Assembly: GCF_014107495.1 (NCBI RefSeq)
Contig: NZ_CP041969.1
Span: 5,195,501-5,259,500, forward strand
DNA length: 64,000 nt
Reading direction: 5' to 3'
Source of the DNA: Cohnella cholangitidis
GTDB taxonomy: Bacteria; Bacillota; Bacilli; Paenibacillales; Paenibacillaceae
Below are positions 55,160 through 64,000 of this stretch, in pieces (position 1 is the stretch's first letter; each line of letters opens with the position of its first letter). The notes beneath the pieces are model-generated. The model was not told where the DNA came from. It searched no databases and saw nothing but the letters and a program-made list of their open reading frames with translations. Both the position numbers and the translations under genes were made by a program.

Positions 55160-56338
55160 TTGAACATTTTACAGGCGCTGTTTTTTCCGCCGGAACAACC
55201 GGGCGGCGTCTCATCCATGGTACCTTACATTGGGGAACGGTTCCGTAAAATCGGCTGGGAAATGGAAATGTTCTCTCTGCCGAAGCGAATCCGCAATAAA
55301 GGACACGAAGAGATCGAGTTCGCGACATTCGACTGGCGTCCCTACTCGGGTAACGCCATTGTGGACAAATATATTCAGACTTACAAAGACTACGTATGGT
55401 GGGTTAAGCTGCGCCTTGCCGGGCAGAGGTACGACCTTATCCATGCCCATCATCCGGTCGCCGCGCTAGCGATGAAGCACATTTACCCGGACACGCCGGT
55501 GTTAATGACCGTTCACTCCAGCTACGAGCGCGAACTGATTCTGAACGGGAAAATCGCCGAAGGCGGCATCGAACATCAATTTCTGACCCGAATTTACGGA
55601 GAACTCGAGCACCGGACGGATCGGTTGATGACGGTGTCGAAGTCGTTTGCTCAATATATCGGCAATTATTTGCAAGATCCTAACAGCACGATCGTAATTC
55701 CTAACGGCTACGACGAGAAAAGATTCAAACCGATCCCGCACGAGAACGAAGTCACCCAGCTTGTGACCGTGTGCCGTCTAGTGCCGGCCAAAGGGTTAGA
55801 CGTTTTGTTGCAGGCTTGCGCGGAGCTGCGGAGAAGAAACAGCAAGTTCGTCTTGCACATTATCGGGGACGGCCCGATTCGCAAAGAGCTCGAAACGTTG
55901 TCCCAGCAACTGGGCATTTATGACGATACGATTTTTTACGGTTACATGCTTCATCCGGAAGAATTGCTTCCGTTCTTCGATATTTTCGTGTTGCCTTCCC
56001 GGGCGGAGGCGTTCGGCTCCGTGTTCGCGGAAGCTGCGCTATGCTTGCTCGCCTTGGTCGGAACGGAGGTCGGAGGAATCGCCGAACAGATCGAAGACGG
56101 CGCGAACGGATTGCTTGTTCCGTCCGAAGATCCGATCGCTCTGGCGAACGCGCTGGAATCGGTCATTAACGATCCCCATTTCCGTTATGAGATGGCGCGC
56201 GCCGGATGGAACAAGGCTAAGAAAACCTACTCTCTTAACCGGGTAATAAGCGAGCTGAAACGGATTTATTCTTCGTTTGATTCACAATCCAAACCTGGCG
56301 ACGATATTGAGCAAGGGACGGATATACAGGAGACGTGA
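55160..56338 (+). CDS. Family 4 glycosyltransferase
   Basis: This 392-residue glycosyltransferase has two Rossmann-like halves. PPEQPGGVSSMV near the N terminus binds the donor, HAHHPVAALAM is typical of family 4, and EAFGSVFAEA in the second half is the EX7E region. The acceptor is unknown, probably a surface glycan. TTG 55160 is the start because GCGAGGAGG lies 8-9 bases upstream; ATG 55130 precedes this site. The end overlaps or abuts the exonuclease gene. Confidence 0.9.
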   Translation: MNILQALFFPPEQPGGVSSMVPYIGERFRKIGWEMEMFSLPKRIRNKGHEEIEFATFDWRPYSGNAIVDKYIQTYKDYVWWVKLRLAGQRYDLIHAHHPVAALAMKHIYPDTPVLMTVHSSYERELILNGKIAEGGIEHQFLTRIYGELEHRTDRLMTVSKSFAQYIGNYLQDPNSTIVIPNGYDEKRFKPIPHENEVTQLVTVCRLVPAKGLDVLLQACAELRRRNSKFVLHIIGDGPIRKELETLSQQLGIYDDTIFYGYMLHPEELLPFFDIFVLPSRAEAFGSVFAEAALCLLALVGTEVGGIAEQIEDGANGLLVPSEDPIALANALESVINDPHFRYEMARAGWNKAKKTYSLNRVISELKRIYSSFDSQSKPGDDIEQGTDIQET

Positions 56339-56343
56339 TCGAG

Positions 56344-57627
56344 GTGAATGTACCTTTTACGTTCCTCCACGCGGCTGATCTTCACCTCGACAGTCCGTTC
56401 AAAGGTCTGTCCAAAGTGCCCGACTTCGTTCGGGATAGGCTGCGGGAGTCGACATTCGCGGCGTTGCGGGGGCTTTGCGACATCGTGAGGCAAGAGAGCA
56501 TCGATTTCGTCGTGCTCGCCGGAGATCTATTCGACGGAGCGGACCGATCCTTGCGAGCACAGCTTCGTCTGCAGCGCGCTCTTGGCGAAATGACTTCGCA
56601 CGGAGCGCAAGTGTTCATCGTGCACGGCAATCACGATCCCGAGAGCGGTCGCCAAGCCAAGCTGGATTGGCCGCAGGGCGTGCACGTTTTCGGTTCGGCG
56701 GGAGTAGAGTGCTGCCCCGCCTATTCGCACGCCGGCGAGCTTGTTGCCCACGTCTACGGCATGTCTTACGCGACATCGGCTGTTACGGATAATTTAGCGC
56801 TCCGCTTCAAGAAACGGGAGGGGGCGCCTTTTCATTTGGCATTGCTTCACGCGAACGTCGACGGAGATCCGTCGTACGATAATTACGCTCCTTGCAAGCT
56901 GGAAGAGCTGGCGACGTCGGGATTCCATTATTGGGCGCTGGGGCACGTTCACGATCGGCGGACTCTGCATGAATATCCTCACGTCGTCTATCCCGGCAAT
57001 ATTCAAGGTCGCAGCATTCGCGAGACCGGAGCAAAAGGCGCCTACGTAGTCTCGGTGAAGAATTCGGGATCGATCGACATGGTTTTTCGCGACGTTGCGG
57101 ATGTGCTTTGGCAGGAAATGACGGTATCCATAGAGGGAACGGAAAGCGAGCAGGAACTCAAAAACCGATTGCTATCGGCCGTTGAAGAAATACGCGACGC
57201 CGCTCCGGCACGCCCTTCGCTCGTGCGGATCAGGTTGGAAGGACGAGGTGTCATGCATGATCGCCTGCTTCAACCGAACGTGACGGAGGAATGGCTCGAG
57301 GAGCTTAGAGAATGGTTGGGAACCCCTGACGAGACGGACAGCTGGCTCTGGCCGGAGTCTATCGTCGTACGGACTTCAGGAAGGATAGAACTGGAGACGA
57401 TTGCCGAAGAAGAAGGTTTCGCGGGGGAGCTCGTCCGCAAGGGAACGGAAGCGGCAGGTCGTTCGGACTTATCCAAAGCGTTGCTGGATGAAGCGATGGA
57501 AGCTCTCCATAAACAACCGAGAATACGGGAGTGGCTGGCGTCGAGAAACCACGATGAGCGAGCGCAGTGGATCAATCGGGCGATGGAGCTTTCCCTGTCG
57601 TTGTTGAAGGACGAAGATGCCGGGTAA
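56344..57627 (+). CDS. yhaO: SbcD/YhaO-like DNA repair exonuclease
   Basis: This 427-residue metallophosphoesterase opens with FTFLHAADLHLDSPFKG and has LAGDLFDG, VHGNHDP and ALGHVHDRR, all metal-binding motifs of the Mre11/SbcD family. It partners with the SbcC-like ATPase encoded just downstream to process DNA ends. GTG 56344 is chosen because AGGAGA at 56328 is ten bases upstream; GTG 56335 would be only one base from the site. The stop lies 23 bases before the partner gene. Confidence 0.9.
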   Translation: MNVPFTFLHAADLHLDSPFKGLSKVPDFVRDRLRESTFAALRGLCDIVRQESIDFVVLAGDLFDGADRSLRAQLRLQRALGEMTSHGAQVFIVHGNHDPESGRQAKLDWPQGVHVFGSAGVECCPAYSHAGELVAHVYGMSYATSAVTDNLALRFKKREGAPFHLALLHANVDGDPSYDNYAPCKLEELATSGFHYWALGHVHDRRTLHEYPHVVYPGNIQGRSIRETGAKGAYVVSVKNSGSIDMVFRDVADVLWQEMTVSIEGTESEQELKNRLLSAVEEIRDAAPARPSLVRIRLEGRGVMHDRLLQPNVTEEWLEELREWLGTPDETDSWLWPESIVVRTSGRIELETIAEEEGFAGELVRKGTEAAGRSDLSKALLDEAMEALHKQPRIREWLASRNHDERAQWINRAMELSLSLLKDEDAG

Positions 57628-57650
57628 ACAGTCAGAACGGAGGTTGCGGG

Positions 57651-60600
57651 ATGTACATACGGGAGCTGCAAGTTGACGGATATGGCGCGTTGCAGGGAGT
57701 GAAGCTGGAGCTGGATGCGCCCGTATCCGTTCTCTACGGTCCCAACGAGGCTGGCAAAAGCACGCTGCTTCGTTTTGTTCGCAGCATGCTGTACGGGTTC
57801 CCGACGCGCAAAGATCCGGTCGAGCGGGGAGAGCCCGTGTTCGGGGGGCGTCACGGCGGCAGGCTGCTGCTGGCGGATAAGGACGGAATCGTATGGGTGT
57901 TGGAGCGGTACGCCGAACGAAGCAACATGGTTACGCTAAGGGATGGCAATGGCATAGAAAAGACGCTCGGGCAAGCGGATTGGCAGCGGATGATGCTAGG
58001 CGGAATCTCGGAACGGACGTTCAAGCAGCTGTTTTCCGTATCGCTTAACGAGCTGCACGAGCTTCGTTCGCTTCAAGGGGAAGAGGTCGGCAATTATTTG
58101 TACCATGCAGGCCTTGCCGGAGGCTCCGCGATTACTTCGGCTCGGCGTCAACTCGGCACCGAGATGGATCGCCTTTTCCGTCCCAAAGGGAGACGCAGGA
58201 AATGAATCGCGTTCTGAGCGAGATCAAAGATATCGAATCCGCCATTCGCCAGAGCCGCGATGGCGTCCAATCTTACTTAAACGCCAAGGAGACGCTCGCC
58301 CAGGCAGAGTCTCGGATTAGGACGATCGAGGAAGCTTTGCCGGAACTGCGCGCGCAAACGGCCAAGCTTCAAGGCGCATACGAGCTGCGCGAATGGTGGC
58401 TGAAGAGGGAGATGCTGCTGGCGGAAGACGCTGAAATACGCAGTAAGCTGTCCGATCCGACAGCGCCGTTATTGGATGAAAATGCCAAATCCGCGTGGGA
58501 GCAAACGAAGAAGCAAAGGGACGAAGCCCACGGTAATCTTTCGGCGATACAAAAAGAGCTGTCGGAAGTTCGATCGTTGCGGGAGAGGCTGATTTGGGAC
58601 GAAGCTTTGCTCGCGTCCTATCCGGAGCTGGAGCGCCTCGAGTCCGCGCGGGAAGCCGTAATCGCCAAGCGCGAGGAAAGGGCGGAACTGGAGGCGGAAC
58701 GAAGAACGCTGGACGAATCCGTGCGCCATATTCTGTCGAGGCTTTCCGGCCAATGGGGCGAAGCCGAGCTGCTTGCATTCGGAAGTTCGGCGGCGGACCG
58801 GGAAGAAGCAAGAAAGCTGCAGCAGTCGTGGGAGCAGGAAGAGCGGGCATCCGTTAGCCTTCAATCCGAGTTGCGAAGATTTGCCAGACAGATCGAAGTT
58901 CTCGAAACCGAGCGCGACTTTTCTCAATCTCTTGCGCCGGACGAGTCGATCTTAAGTCCATCTGTTGGGAGCGACTTGCCCTTCGGGCCGTTTGTACCGC
59001 GAACGAAACCGGCATTGCTCCAAGCTTGGCATAACGTAGAGGATGCGCGCCGGGAGTTTGAGCGGGCCAGATCGACGCTTAGACCTTCCCGTCCGAAGTA
59101 TTCCCGCGTCCATAAGAACGCAGGCCAAGCGGGAAAAGCTAACGGGAACTCGCCGAGGTACGTCATTGCGGGGGTGCTCGGAGTTACGGCGGTCGCGATG
59201 CCTTTCTTGCTGAACGAAGAGGGGGACATTCCCTTCCTTGCCTATGCGATATCGGTTTGTTTGCTCCTCCTATCCGCAAGCATCGCCATCATGGTTTCTC
59301 GCCGTCGCGCCGACAATGAGGATCGAAGCGCTACTCAACAAGACATTGCGGAATCCGAACAATACATAACTAGCGTTCGTATTCATCAGAAACAACTTAA
59401 CGATAAGTTGCGTCAGTTGCTGGAACATGCCGAGACTGCAGCGGCGGAGCTCGTTCCGGTGCTGCCGGAGACGGATTCGGATGATGCGGCGATCTCTTAT
59501 GGCGATACGTTCGATGCCGTATGGCAACAGCTCCGGGGGGCCGTGCACGGGCAGCTTGAGCAGTTGGAGGAACGGAATCGGGCCCAATCCAAGCAGCAAG
59601 AGCTGCAAGAGAGAGTGCAAGAGCTTCGGATGGAAAGAGATTTGGTAGAGAAAGATTCCTTGGAGATTAGCAAGCGACTGGATGTACTGAGATTGAACTG
59701 GCAGGAGTGGCTGAACAGCAGGCGACTTCCTCTTCATCTGAAGCCGGACAGTATGCCGGAACTATTCGGCATAGCGGAACAAGGGCAGGCGGCGCTTCGC
59801 CAGCTTCGCCGCGTTACCGAAAGGTCGCGGATGCTGCTGCGGACTATTCAGGAGTTCGAGCAAGCGGCGTCCGCGGTCATCGCGGCTTATCCCCCTCCGG
59901 CAGGAGTTCGAACGGATGCCGCGCAAGCCGTGCAATGGTTATACCGGGACGCGGTAAAGCAACTCGCGGCGAAGGAAGAAGCGGATCGCCTGGATCGCCG
60001 ACTGGTTGCAGCCGAAGCGTCCGCCGAGGAAGCCCGATACGAGGCCGACCGTATCGGGACTATCATCGCCGAGTTGTTCGGCGAAGCGGGAGTCGAAACG
60101 GAATCCGATTGGGAGCACAGCTCCGCATGGATGAACGCTGCCTTGCGCTCCGCAGGGAAGCTCGCGAGATTCAGCTTAGGCTCGAGTCCGGCAGGGATCG
60201 CGACGAGCAAAAACAACTGTACGAGCTGCTCCATACCTACGACGATGTCTCTCTCGTTACGTTGCTTAACGAGCGTAAACGCGCGCTAGCCGCGGAAGAG
60301 GAGCTGCGTTCCGACCTGCTGGATCAGCGCGGCCGGATGGCCCAAGAGCTTGACAGGCTGCGTGCCGAAGCGGAGCACGAGGACAAAATCCAGAACCTTC
60401 GGCAACTGCAAAGCAAGCTGGAGCTTCTGGCGGAAAGGTATGCCGTTCTAGCGATCGGCGATAGGCTTATCGCTCGGACGAAAGCCGTATTCGAAGAAGA
60501 GAAGCAACCGGAAGTGCTGCGGCGAGCTTCCCGCTACTTCCGGCAAATGACGAATGGCGCCTATACTAGAATCGTAGCGCCCGGGGATACGAAAGCGCTG

Positions 60601-60903
60601 TTCGCCGAGGCGAAAGACCGAACATTGCTCGACAGCTCGTTTCTAAGCCGCGGCACGCAGGAGCAGCTTTATTTGGCTATGCGTTTCGCGTTGTGCGAAG
60701 CGGCCTCGCCGGAACAGCCGCTGCCGCTATTGCTGGACGATCTTTTCGTTCATTTCGACGAGCAACGGTTAGCTCAAGCGCTGCCCGTGCTGGAGGAATT
60801 AGCCGAGGGCAGGCAGGTCGTGCTCTTTACCTGCCATCGATACGCGGCGCGGTTAATCGTTGAGGGGATTCCATCGTCCCGGTTGTTGACGTTGGAGGGC
60901 TAG
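57651..60903 (+). pseudogene. yhaN: SbcC/YhaN-like ATPase gene with two frameshifts
   Basis: Three frames together encode one SMC-like ATPase of about 1084 residues. The first part (57651-58205) has Walker A YGPNEAGKST; the second (58202-60289) is a long coiled coil with two hydrophobic segments near 59160-59280; the third ends with FLSRGTQEQLYLAMRF and Walker B LPLLLDDLFVHFD. The first break is at about 58188-58202 where one missing base turns KGETQEM into a stop; ATG 58202 overlaps that stop. The second break is at about 60140-60165. Both are one-base losses. YhaN of Bacillus is 963 residues. It may be inactive, expressed as fragments, or an assembly error. Confidence 0.82.
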
Positions 60904-61954
60904 GAGGTTTGGGAGGAAGCGCCGTACGCGCGCGATCCCGGCTGATCAGGAATAACCAGCCCAAACTAAGCAATCCGAACATAGGGTACAGAGTCGACAA
61001 TAGCGGACCGAAGCCTAACTGGCCCGCAAGGAAGCATAACAGCAGCAATAGCAACGTTAGCATCCATTGGGATGCTTTCGTTCTCTCATGAAGTTGCAGC
61101 GTTAACCCGTAAATATCGGCGACGAGCGTCGTGAAAATTTCCATGAAGATCAGGAATACGTAGATCCAGTGAATCCATGCCCCGAGCTCGCGCGCGATTC
61201 CGCCCATCGGAATATCGAATTGGGCGATTCCCGGCATGCGCGCGGACAAAGCGAAATGACCGGCAAGCAATAACAAGCCGATACCTATGCCGCCTATCCA
61301 TGCTCCTCTTCGCAACAGCTTGGCATCTCCGATCGAAGAGCCTAACGGGACCAGGACGGCTTGGGACATGGATAGGTTAAAAGCGGCATACAGAAAAGGG
61401 GACAGCCAGGCGGCCCAAGGCGACAGATCGCTTGGACGCATGATCCAAGGACCGGTGCTGGGACTGTTCAGCGTCTCGAATACGAGGAACGCCGTGAACC
61501 CTATCATAAGCGGCACGACAAAAGTATTAATCGTCAGGATCGCGTTCATTCCTTTGCGGAGCAACATGAAGCAGGCGAACATCGTTACGATCAATCCGGT
61601 TTGATAGCTTAGATTCAGATGCTCGGAGAAGACCGAGCCCGCGCCGGCCAGCATGACCGCATTGACGCCGAGCAGCACGACGAGCATGACATGGCTGACC
61701 CAGAGACCCGCTTTTTCCCCGAATAAGTACTTATTGAGATCTTCGTAGGATTTCGCTTTAAGTTCCGCGGACAACAACATGACCTTGGCTCCGATCCAAA
61801 CGAAGAACAGCGTAGAGACGATAATCAGATACGGTCCCCAATAACCGAAGCGGGTAAAAAATTGCATCACTTCCCTGCCGGAAGCAAACCCGGCGCCGAC
61901 GACCGTACCGATAAAAACAAGCGCGACTTGTATGCTTTTGGCCCATTGCCTCAT
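60827..61954 (-). CDS. YkvI-like multi-pass membrane protein
   Basis: This 375-residue protein has about ten helices and opens with VALVFIGTVVGAGFASGREV, a mark of the YkvI family of APC-like transporters. The C terminus is a Pro/Thr-rich tail. Its 3' end overlaps the end of the yhaN gene on the other strand by 77 bases. The substrate is unknown. GGAGG is upstream of ATG 61954. Confidence 0.85.
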   Translation of the reverse strand: MRQWAKSIQVALVFIGTVVGAGFASGREVMQFFTRFGYWGPYLIIVSTLFFVWIGAKVMLLSAELKAKSYEDLNKYLFGEKAGLWVSHVMLVVLLGVNAVMLAGAGSVFSEHLNLSYQTGLIVTMFACFMLLRKGMNAILTINTFVVPLMIGFTAFLVFETLNSPSTGPWIMRPSDLSPWAAWLSPFLYAAFNLSMSQAVLVPLGSSIGDAKLLRRGAWIGGIGIGLLLLAGHFALSARMPGIAQFDIPMGGIARELGAWIHWIYVFLIFMEIFTTLVADIYGLTLQLHERTKASQWMLTLLLLLLCFLAGQLGFGPLLSTLYPMFGLLSLGWLFLISRDRARTALPPKPPSPPTSTTGTMESPQRLTAPRIDGR

Positions 61955-62046
61955 CTCATGGAACCTCCCAACCCAACAACCTTGTCCATCCCTTCCAATA
62001 CTCTATGTGTATTAACGGACGAGCATGACACTAGGAGCAGCCGACA

Positions 62047-63339
62047 ATGATTGTACTATTCTCGATCTTCGTATTCGCAATCACCCTAACCTTGATAATC
62101 TGGCGTCCCAAAGGGTTGAACGAGGCGTATTTCGCCGCGCCCGGAGCGCTCTTGCTTCTGTTGACGGGATCTCTTGCCTTGGAAGACGCGGCCTATATTT
62201 GGCAGCTCGTCTGGAATGCCACCTTGTCGCTGATCGGCATCATGATTCTGACGGCCGTAATGGACGACAACGGTTTTTTCCGGTGGGCGGCGCTTCATAT
62301 CGTTCGCCGATTTCACCGCAAACGGATGATGCTCTTGGTTGGGCTATCGCTGTTTTCCTGTTTGATCACGACCTTCTTCAACAATGACGGCACTGTGCTG
62401 ATCATGACGCCGATCGTGCTGGAAGCGACCGCCTTGCTCGGCATGGGGCTCAAAGCCCGCATCGCTTTCTTGCTATCCGTCGGATTGATGGCGGATACGG
62501 CGAGCGCGACGTTAATGGTTAGCAATCTGACCAACATTTTGACGGCCGACTTTTTCGGGATATCGTTCGGGGATTATGCGAGAAACATGGCTTTTCCGGG
62601 GTTGACCGCATCCATGGCGACGGTTGCCGTGCTGGTGCTTGCGTTCGGAAGAACGATAAGGAAGGATGGAGAGGCGAACGATGGCTCTTATTCCTTTCCC
62701 GAGCCTGCTTCCGCGATAGGTAACCCTATCGTGTTCCGGTTATCCTGGGTCATTTTATTGTTAATCCTGATGGGATATTTCGCTTCGGAGTCGCTTAACG
62801 TTCCGGTTTCTTTCATCGCATGCGCCGGTGCTATCGTATTGTGGTTGGCGGGGGTGGCGACAAGAAGTTCCGATTCGTTGCGGATCGTGCGCAGAACGCC
62901 TTGGCTCATCGTCGTATTCGCGCTTGCGATGAATCTCATCGTCTATAATATGCATCTTCACGGGGCGACGGATTGGTTTGCGGAATGGCTCGAACCCGTA
63001 TCCGAGGCAGGGCTCGCGGGAGCCGTTTTCGGTTCGGGTATTCTATTCTCGTTGCTCGCCGCTATTATGAACAACTTGCCGGCCGTGCTCGTTTCCTCCT
63101 TGTCGATATCCGGGATGGAAGGGAATCCGATATTGCCTTTCGCCAGCTTGATCGGGATGTCGGTCGGGGCCAAGCTGACGCCGCTTGGATCGCTGGCAAC
63201 GTTGTTATGGCTGGGCCTGCTCAGAAGAGACGGCGTTCATCTCGGGTGGGGGCGGTATATGAAATACGGATTTCTGCTCACGATTCCGGTGTTGATGATT
63301 TCGTTGGGCGCGCTTTGGCTGCAAACTTGGCTAAAATAA
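62047..63339 (+). CDS. ArsB/NhaD-superfamily permease
   Basis: This 430-residue protein of about eleven to twelve helices belongs to the ion transporter superfamily that includes ArsB. Visible marks are TTFFNNDGTVLIMTPIVLEA, ADTASATLMVSNLTNI and MNNLPAVLVSS, all conserved in ArsB-type permeases. No arsR or arsC is near, so arsenite export is possible but not supported by context. It is divergent from the YkvI-like gene. Confidence 0.85.
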   Translation: MIVLFSIFVFAITLTLIIWRPKGLNEAYFAAPGALLLLLTGSLALEDAAYIWQLVWNATLSLIGIMILTAVMDDNGFFRWAALHIVRRFHRKRMMLLVGLSLFSCLITTFFNNDGTVLIMTPIVLEATALLGMGLKARIAFLLSVGLMADTASATLMVSNLTNILTADFFGISFGDYARNMAFPGLTASMATVAVLVLAFGRTIRKDGEANDGSYSFPEPASAIGNPIVFRLSWVILLLILMGYFASESLNVPVSFIACAGAIVLWLAGVATRSSDSLRIVRRTPWLIVVFALAMNLIVYNMHLHGATDWFAEWLEPVSEAGLAGAVFGSGILFSLLAAIMNNLPAVLVSSLSISGMEGNPILPFASLIGMSVGAKLTPLGSLATLLWLGLLRRDGVHLGWGRYMKYGFLLTIPVLMISLGALWLQTWLK

Positions 63340-63372
63340 CAGGAAAATTGTAGAAAGATTAAGGATGTGGGG

Positions 63373-63400
63373 TTGATCGATAGAAAAGATACGGTAAAAT
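63373..63400 (+). promoter_or_regulatory. Promoter of the structured leader RNA
   Basis: TTGATC at 63373-63378, 16-base spacer and TAAAAT at 63395-63400. The predicted start (about 63407) coincides with the first base of the RNA closing stem. Confidence 0.6.
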
Positions 63401-63405
63401 AGGAT

Positions 63406-63560
63406 GAGGACGATTCACGGACCCGAGGGGGAAGCGAAACGGCCGTCGGCGTGGGTGCTCCAGCCGGCAGGCGTCGCTTCGGGCGCTGAACGCGGCAACG
63501 CGTTCAGTGATGTGAGCTAACGACTACCCGGCCCGGGAGAATCGTCCGCGCGTTCCGGGC
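63406..63560 (+). ncRNA. Unidentified structured leader RNA (riboswitch candidate)
   Basis: The 155 bases are GC-rich and highly structured. The closing stem GGACGATTC (63408-63416) pairs with GAATCGTCC (63539-63547), a perfect 9 bp. Inside are GTCGGC/GCCGGC, a GCGTC/GGCGC-like hairpin and a perfect 9-bp stem CTGAACGCG with CGCGTTCAG (63486-63507) closed by the GNRA tetraloop GCAA. GAGCTAACGACTACCCGG follows. An alternative hairpin GCCCGG/CCGGGC (63531-63560) would compete with the closing stem just before the ribosome site. I cannot match it to a known class. Confidence 0.6.
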
Positions 63561-63579
63561 TTCAAAAAGGAGCTGCTTC

Positions 63580-64000
63580 ATGATTAAAGAACTAAAACTG
63601 CAACAACATCTACGGAAGAAACCTTATTTAGTAGACGCGATTGCAGGCAATTCCGCCATGCTGGTCTCTCTCGGACAAACCGGAAGAATGTATCGGTTAT
63701 GGTGGCCGCACATCGATTACCCGCAGCATGTAGACGAAATTCGCACCGGACTTAAACTCGGGACTATGCCGGGGGGCGTAACCTGGTTTGACGATCCGGA
63801 GGCGGGTTGGCAACATGCCGCAAACTACGTGCCTCGCACGAACGCGTATCGCGTAACCTCCACCCATTCGGATTATCCGATTACGGTGGAGCAGACGGAT
63901 TTCGCCGTTCCCGGACAGCCTTTATTCGTAAGAGGATATCGATTGACCAACCGCGGGCACGAAGCGACGGACGTGGAGTTCTATCATTATGGTTCGTTCC
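63580..64000 (+). CDS. GH15 family glycosidase, N-terminal part
   Basis: The gene runs off the window after 140 residues. The N-terminal domain (LVDAIAGNSAMLVSLGQTGR, MYRLWWPHIDYPQ) matches the beta-sandwich that precedes the catalytic barrel in glucoamylase-like GH15 proteins. AAAAAGGAG precedes ATG 63580. The substrate cannot be told since the catalytic part is missing. Its expression may be governed by the structured leader RNA upstream. Confidence 0.8.
   Translation, partial: MIKELKLQQHLRKKPYLVDAIAGNSAMLVSLGQTGRMYRLWWPHIDYPQHVDEIRTGLKLGTMPGGVTWFDDPEAGWQHAANYVPRTNAYRVTSTHSDYPITVEQTDFAVPGQPLFVRGYRLTNRGHEATDVEFYHYGSF

Noticed and set aside
58184-58205. Programmed -1 frameshift in yhaN
   Set aside because: CCCAAAGGG in this frame is not an X-XXY-YYZ slippery heptamer (the zero frame reads CCC AAA GGG), so the break is treated as mutation or error.
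63406-63560. c-di-AMP (ydaO) riboswitch
   Set aside because: Some short resemblance (GGGGGAA, AGCTAAC), but the conserved GGGGUGAAU part and spacing are missing.

Overview
The window looks like chromosomal DNA of a spore-forming Firmicute of the Paenibacillaceae, closest in style to Cohnella or Paenibacillus. The reasons are strong AGGAGG-type ribosome binding sites, many TTG starts, roughly even GC content, a YjcZ sporulation peptide, Bacillus-type genes (NupNOPQ, YhaO/YhaN, YugP, YitT, YkvI) and large surface proteins with Cu-amine-oxidase-N domains. This placement is inference from gene content. I see no phage, insertion sequence, rRNA, tRNA or CRISPR array.

Region 1 (1-6594) is a nucleoside salvage block: the end of a pyrimidine-nucleoside phosphorylase, a purine-nucleoside phosphorylase and a complete BMP-type nucleoside ABC transporter, with a double hairpin between the lipoprotein and the ATPase. 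Region 2 (6600-16800) holds a MerR-methyltransferase fusion, a NUDIX fusion, a secreted glycoside-hydrolase-like protein, a YitT membrane protein, a DEAD-box helicase, a DUF624 membrane protein, a 6S-like RNA, and a divergent tpx/LysR pair sharing a compact promoter region. Region 3 (16842-27273) holds an ammonium transporter with a perfect GlnR/TnrA box, followed by a GlnD-like nucleotidyltransferase and an exonuclease. It continues with a frameshifted JAMM peptidase gene, an MFS exporter, a TlpA thioredoxin, citramalate synthase, DNA polymerase IV and ferredoxin.

Region 4 (27398-47753) is the most unusual part. A CHASE2 sensor adenylate/guanylate cyclase is followed by a 17-kb tandem array of four giant secreted FecR-domain proteins and two secreted NHL-propeller proteins, then a membrane-anchored L,D-transpeptidase. 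The FecR domains are almost identical, whereas the C-terminal beta-rich parts diverge and share a recurring Trp-containing module. Three of the spacers carry the same 10-bp hairpin with compensatory base changes. I read this as a candidate envelope-sensing or surface-assembly system linked to cAMP signalling.

Region 5 (47775-64000) holds housekeeping genes: pyrD, a small alarmone synthetase, a DUF309 protein, a thiol/PCYCGC lipoprotein pair, a pseudouridine synthase, a Cof-type phosphatase, a YjcZ peptide, a diguanylate cyclase and a glycosyltransferase. YhaO/SbcD follows, with a YhaN/SbcC-like partner broken by two single-base frameshifts, then a YkvI-like and an ArsB-like membrane protein. 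The window ends with an unidentified, highly structured leader RNA in front of a GH15 glycosidase that runs off the edge.
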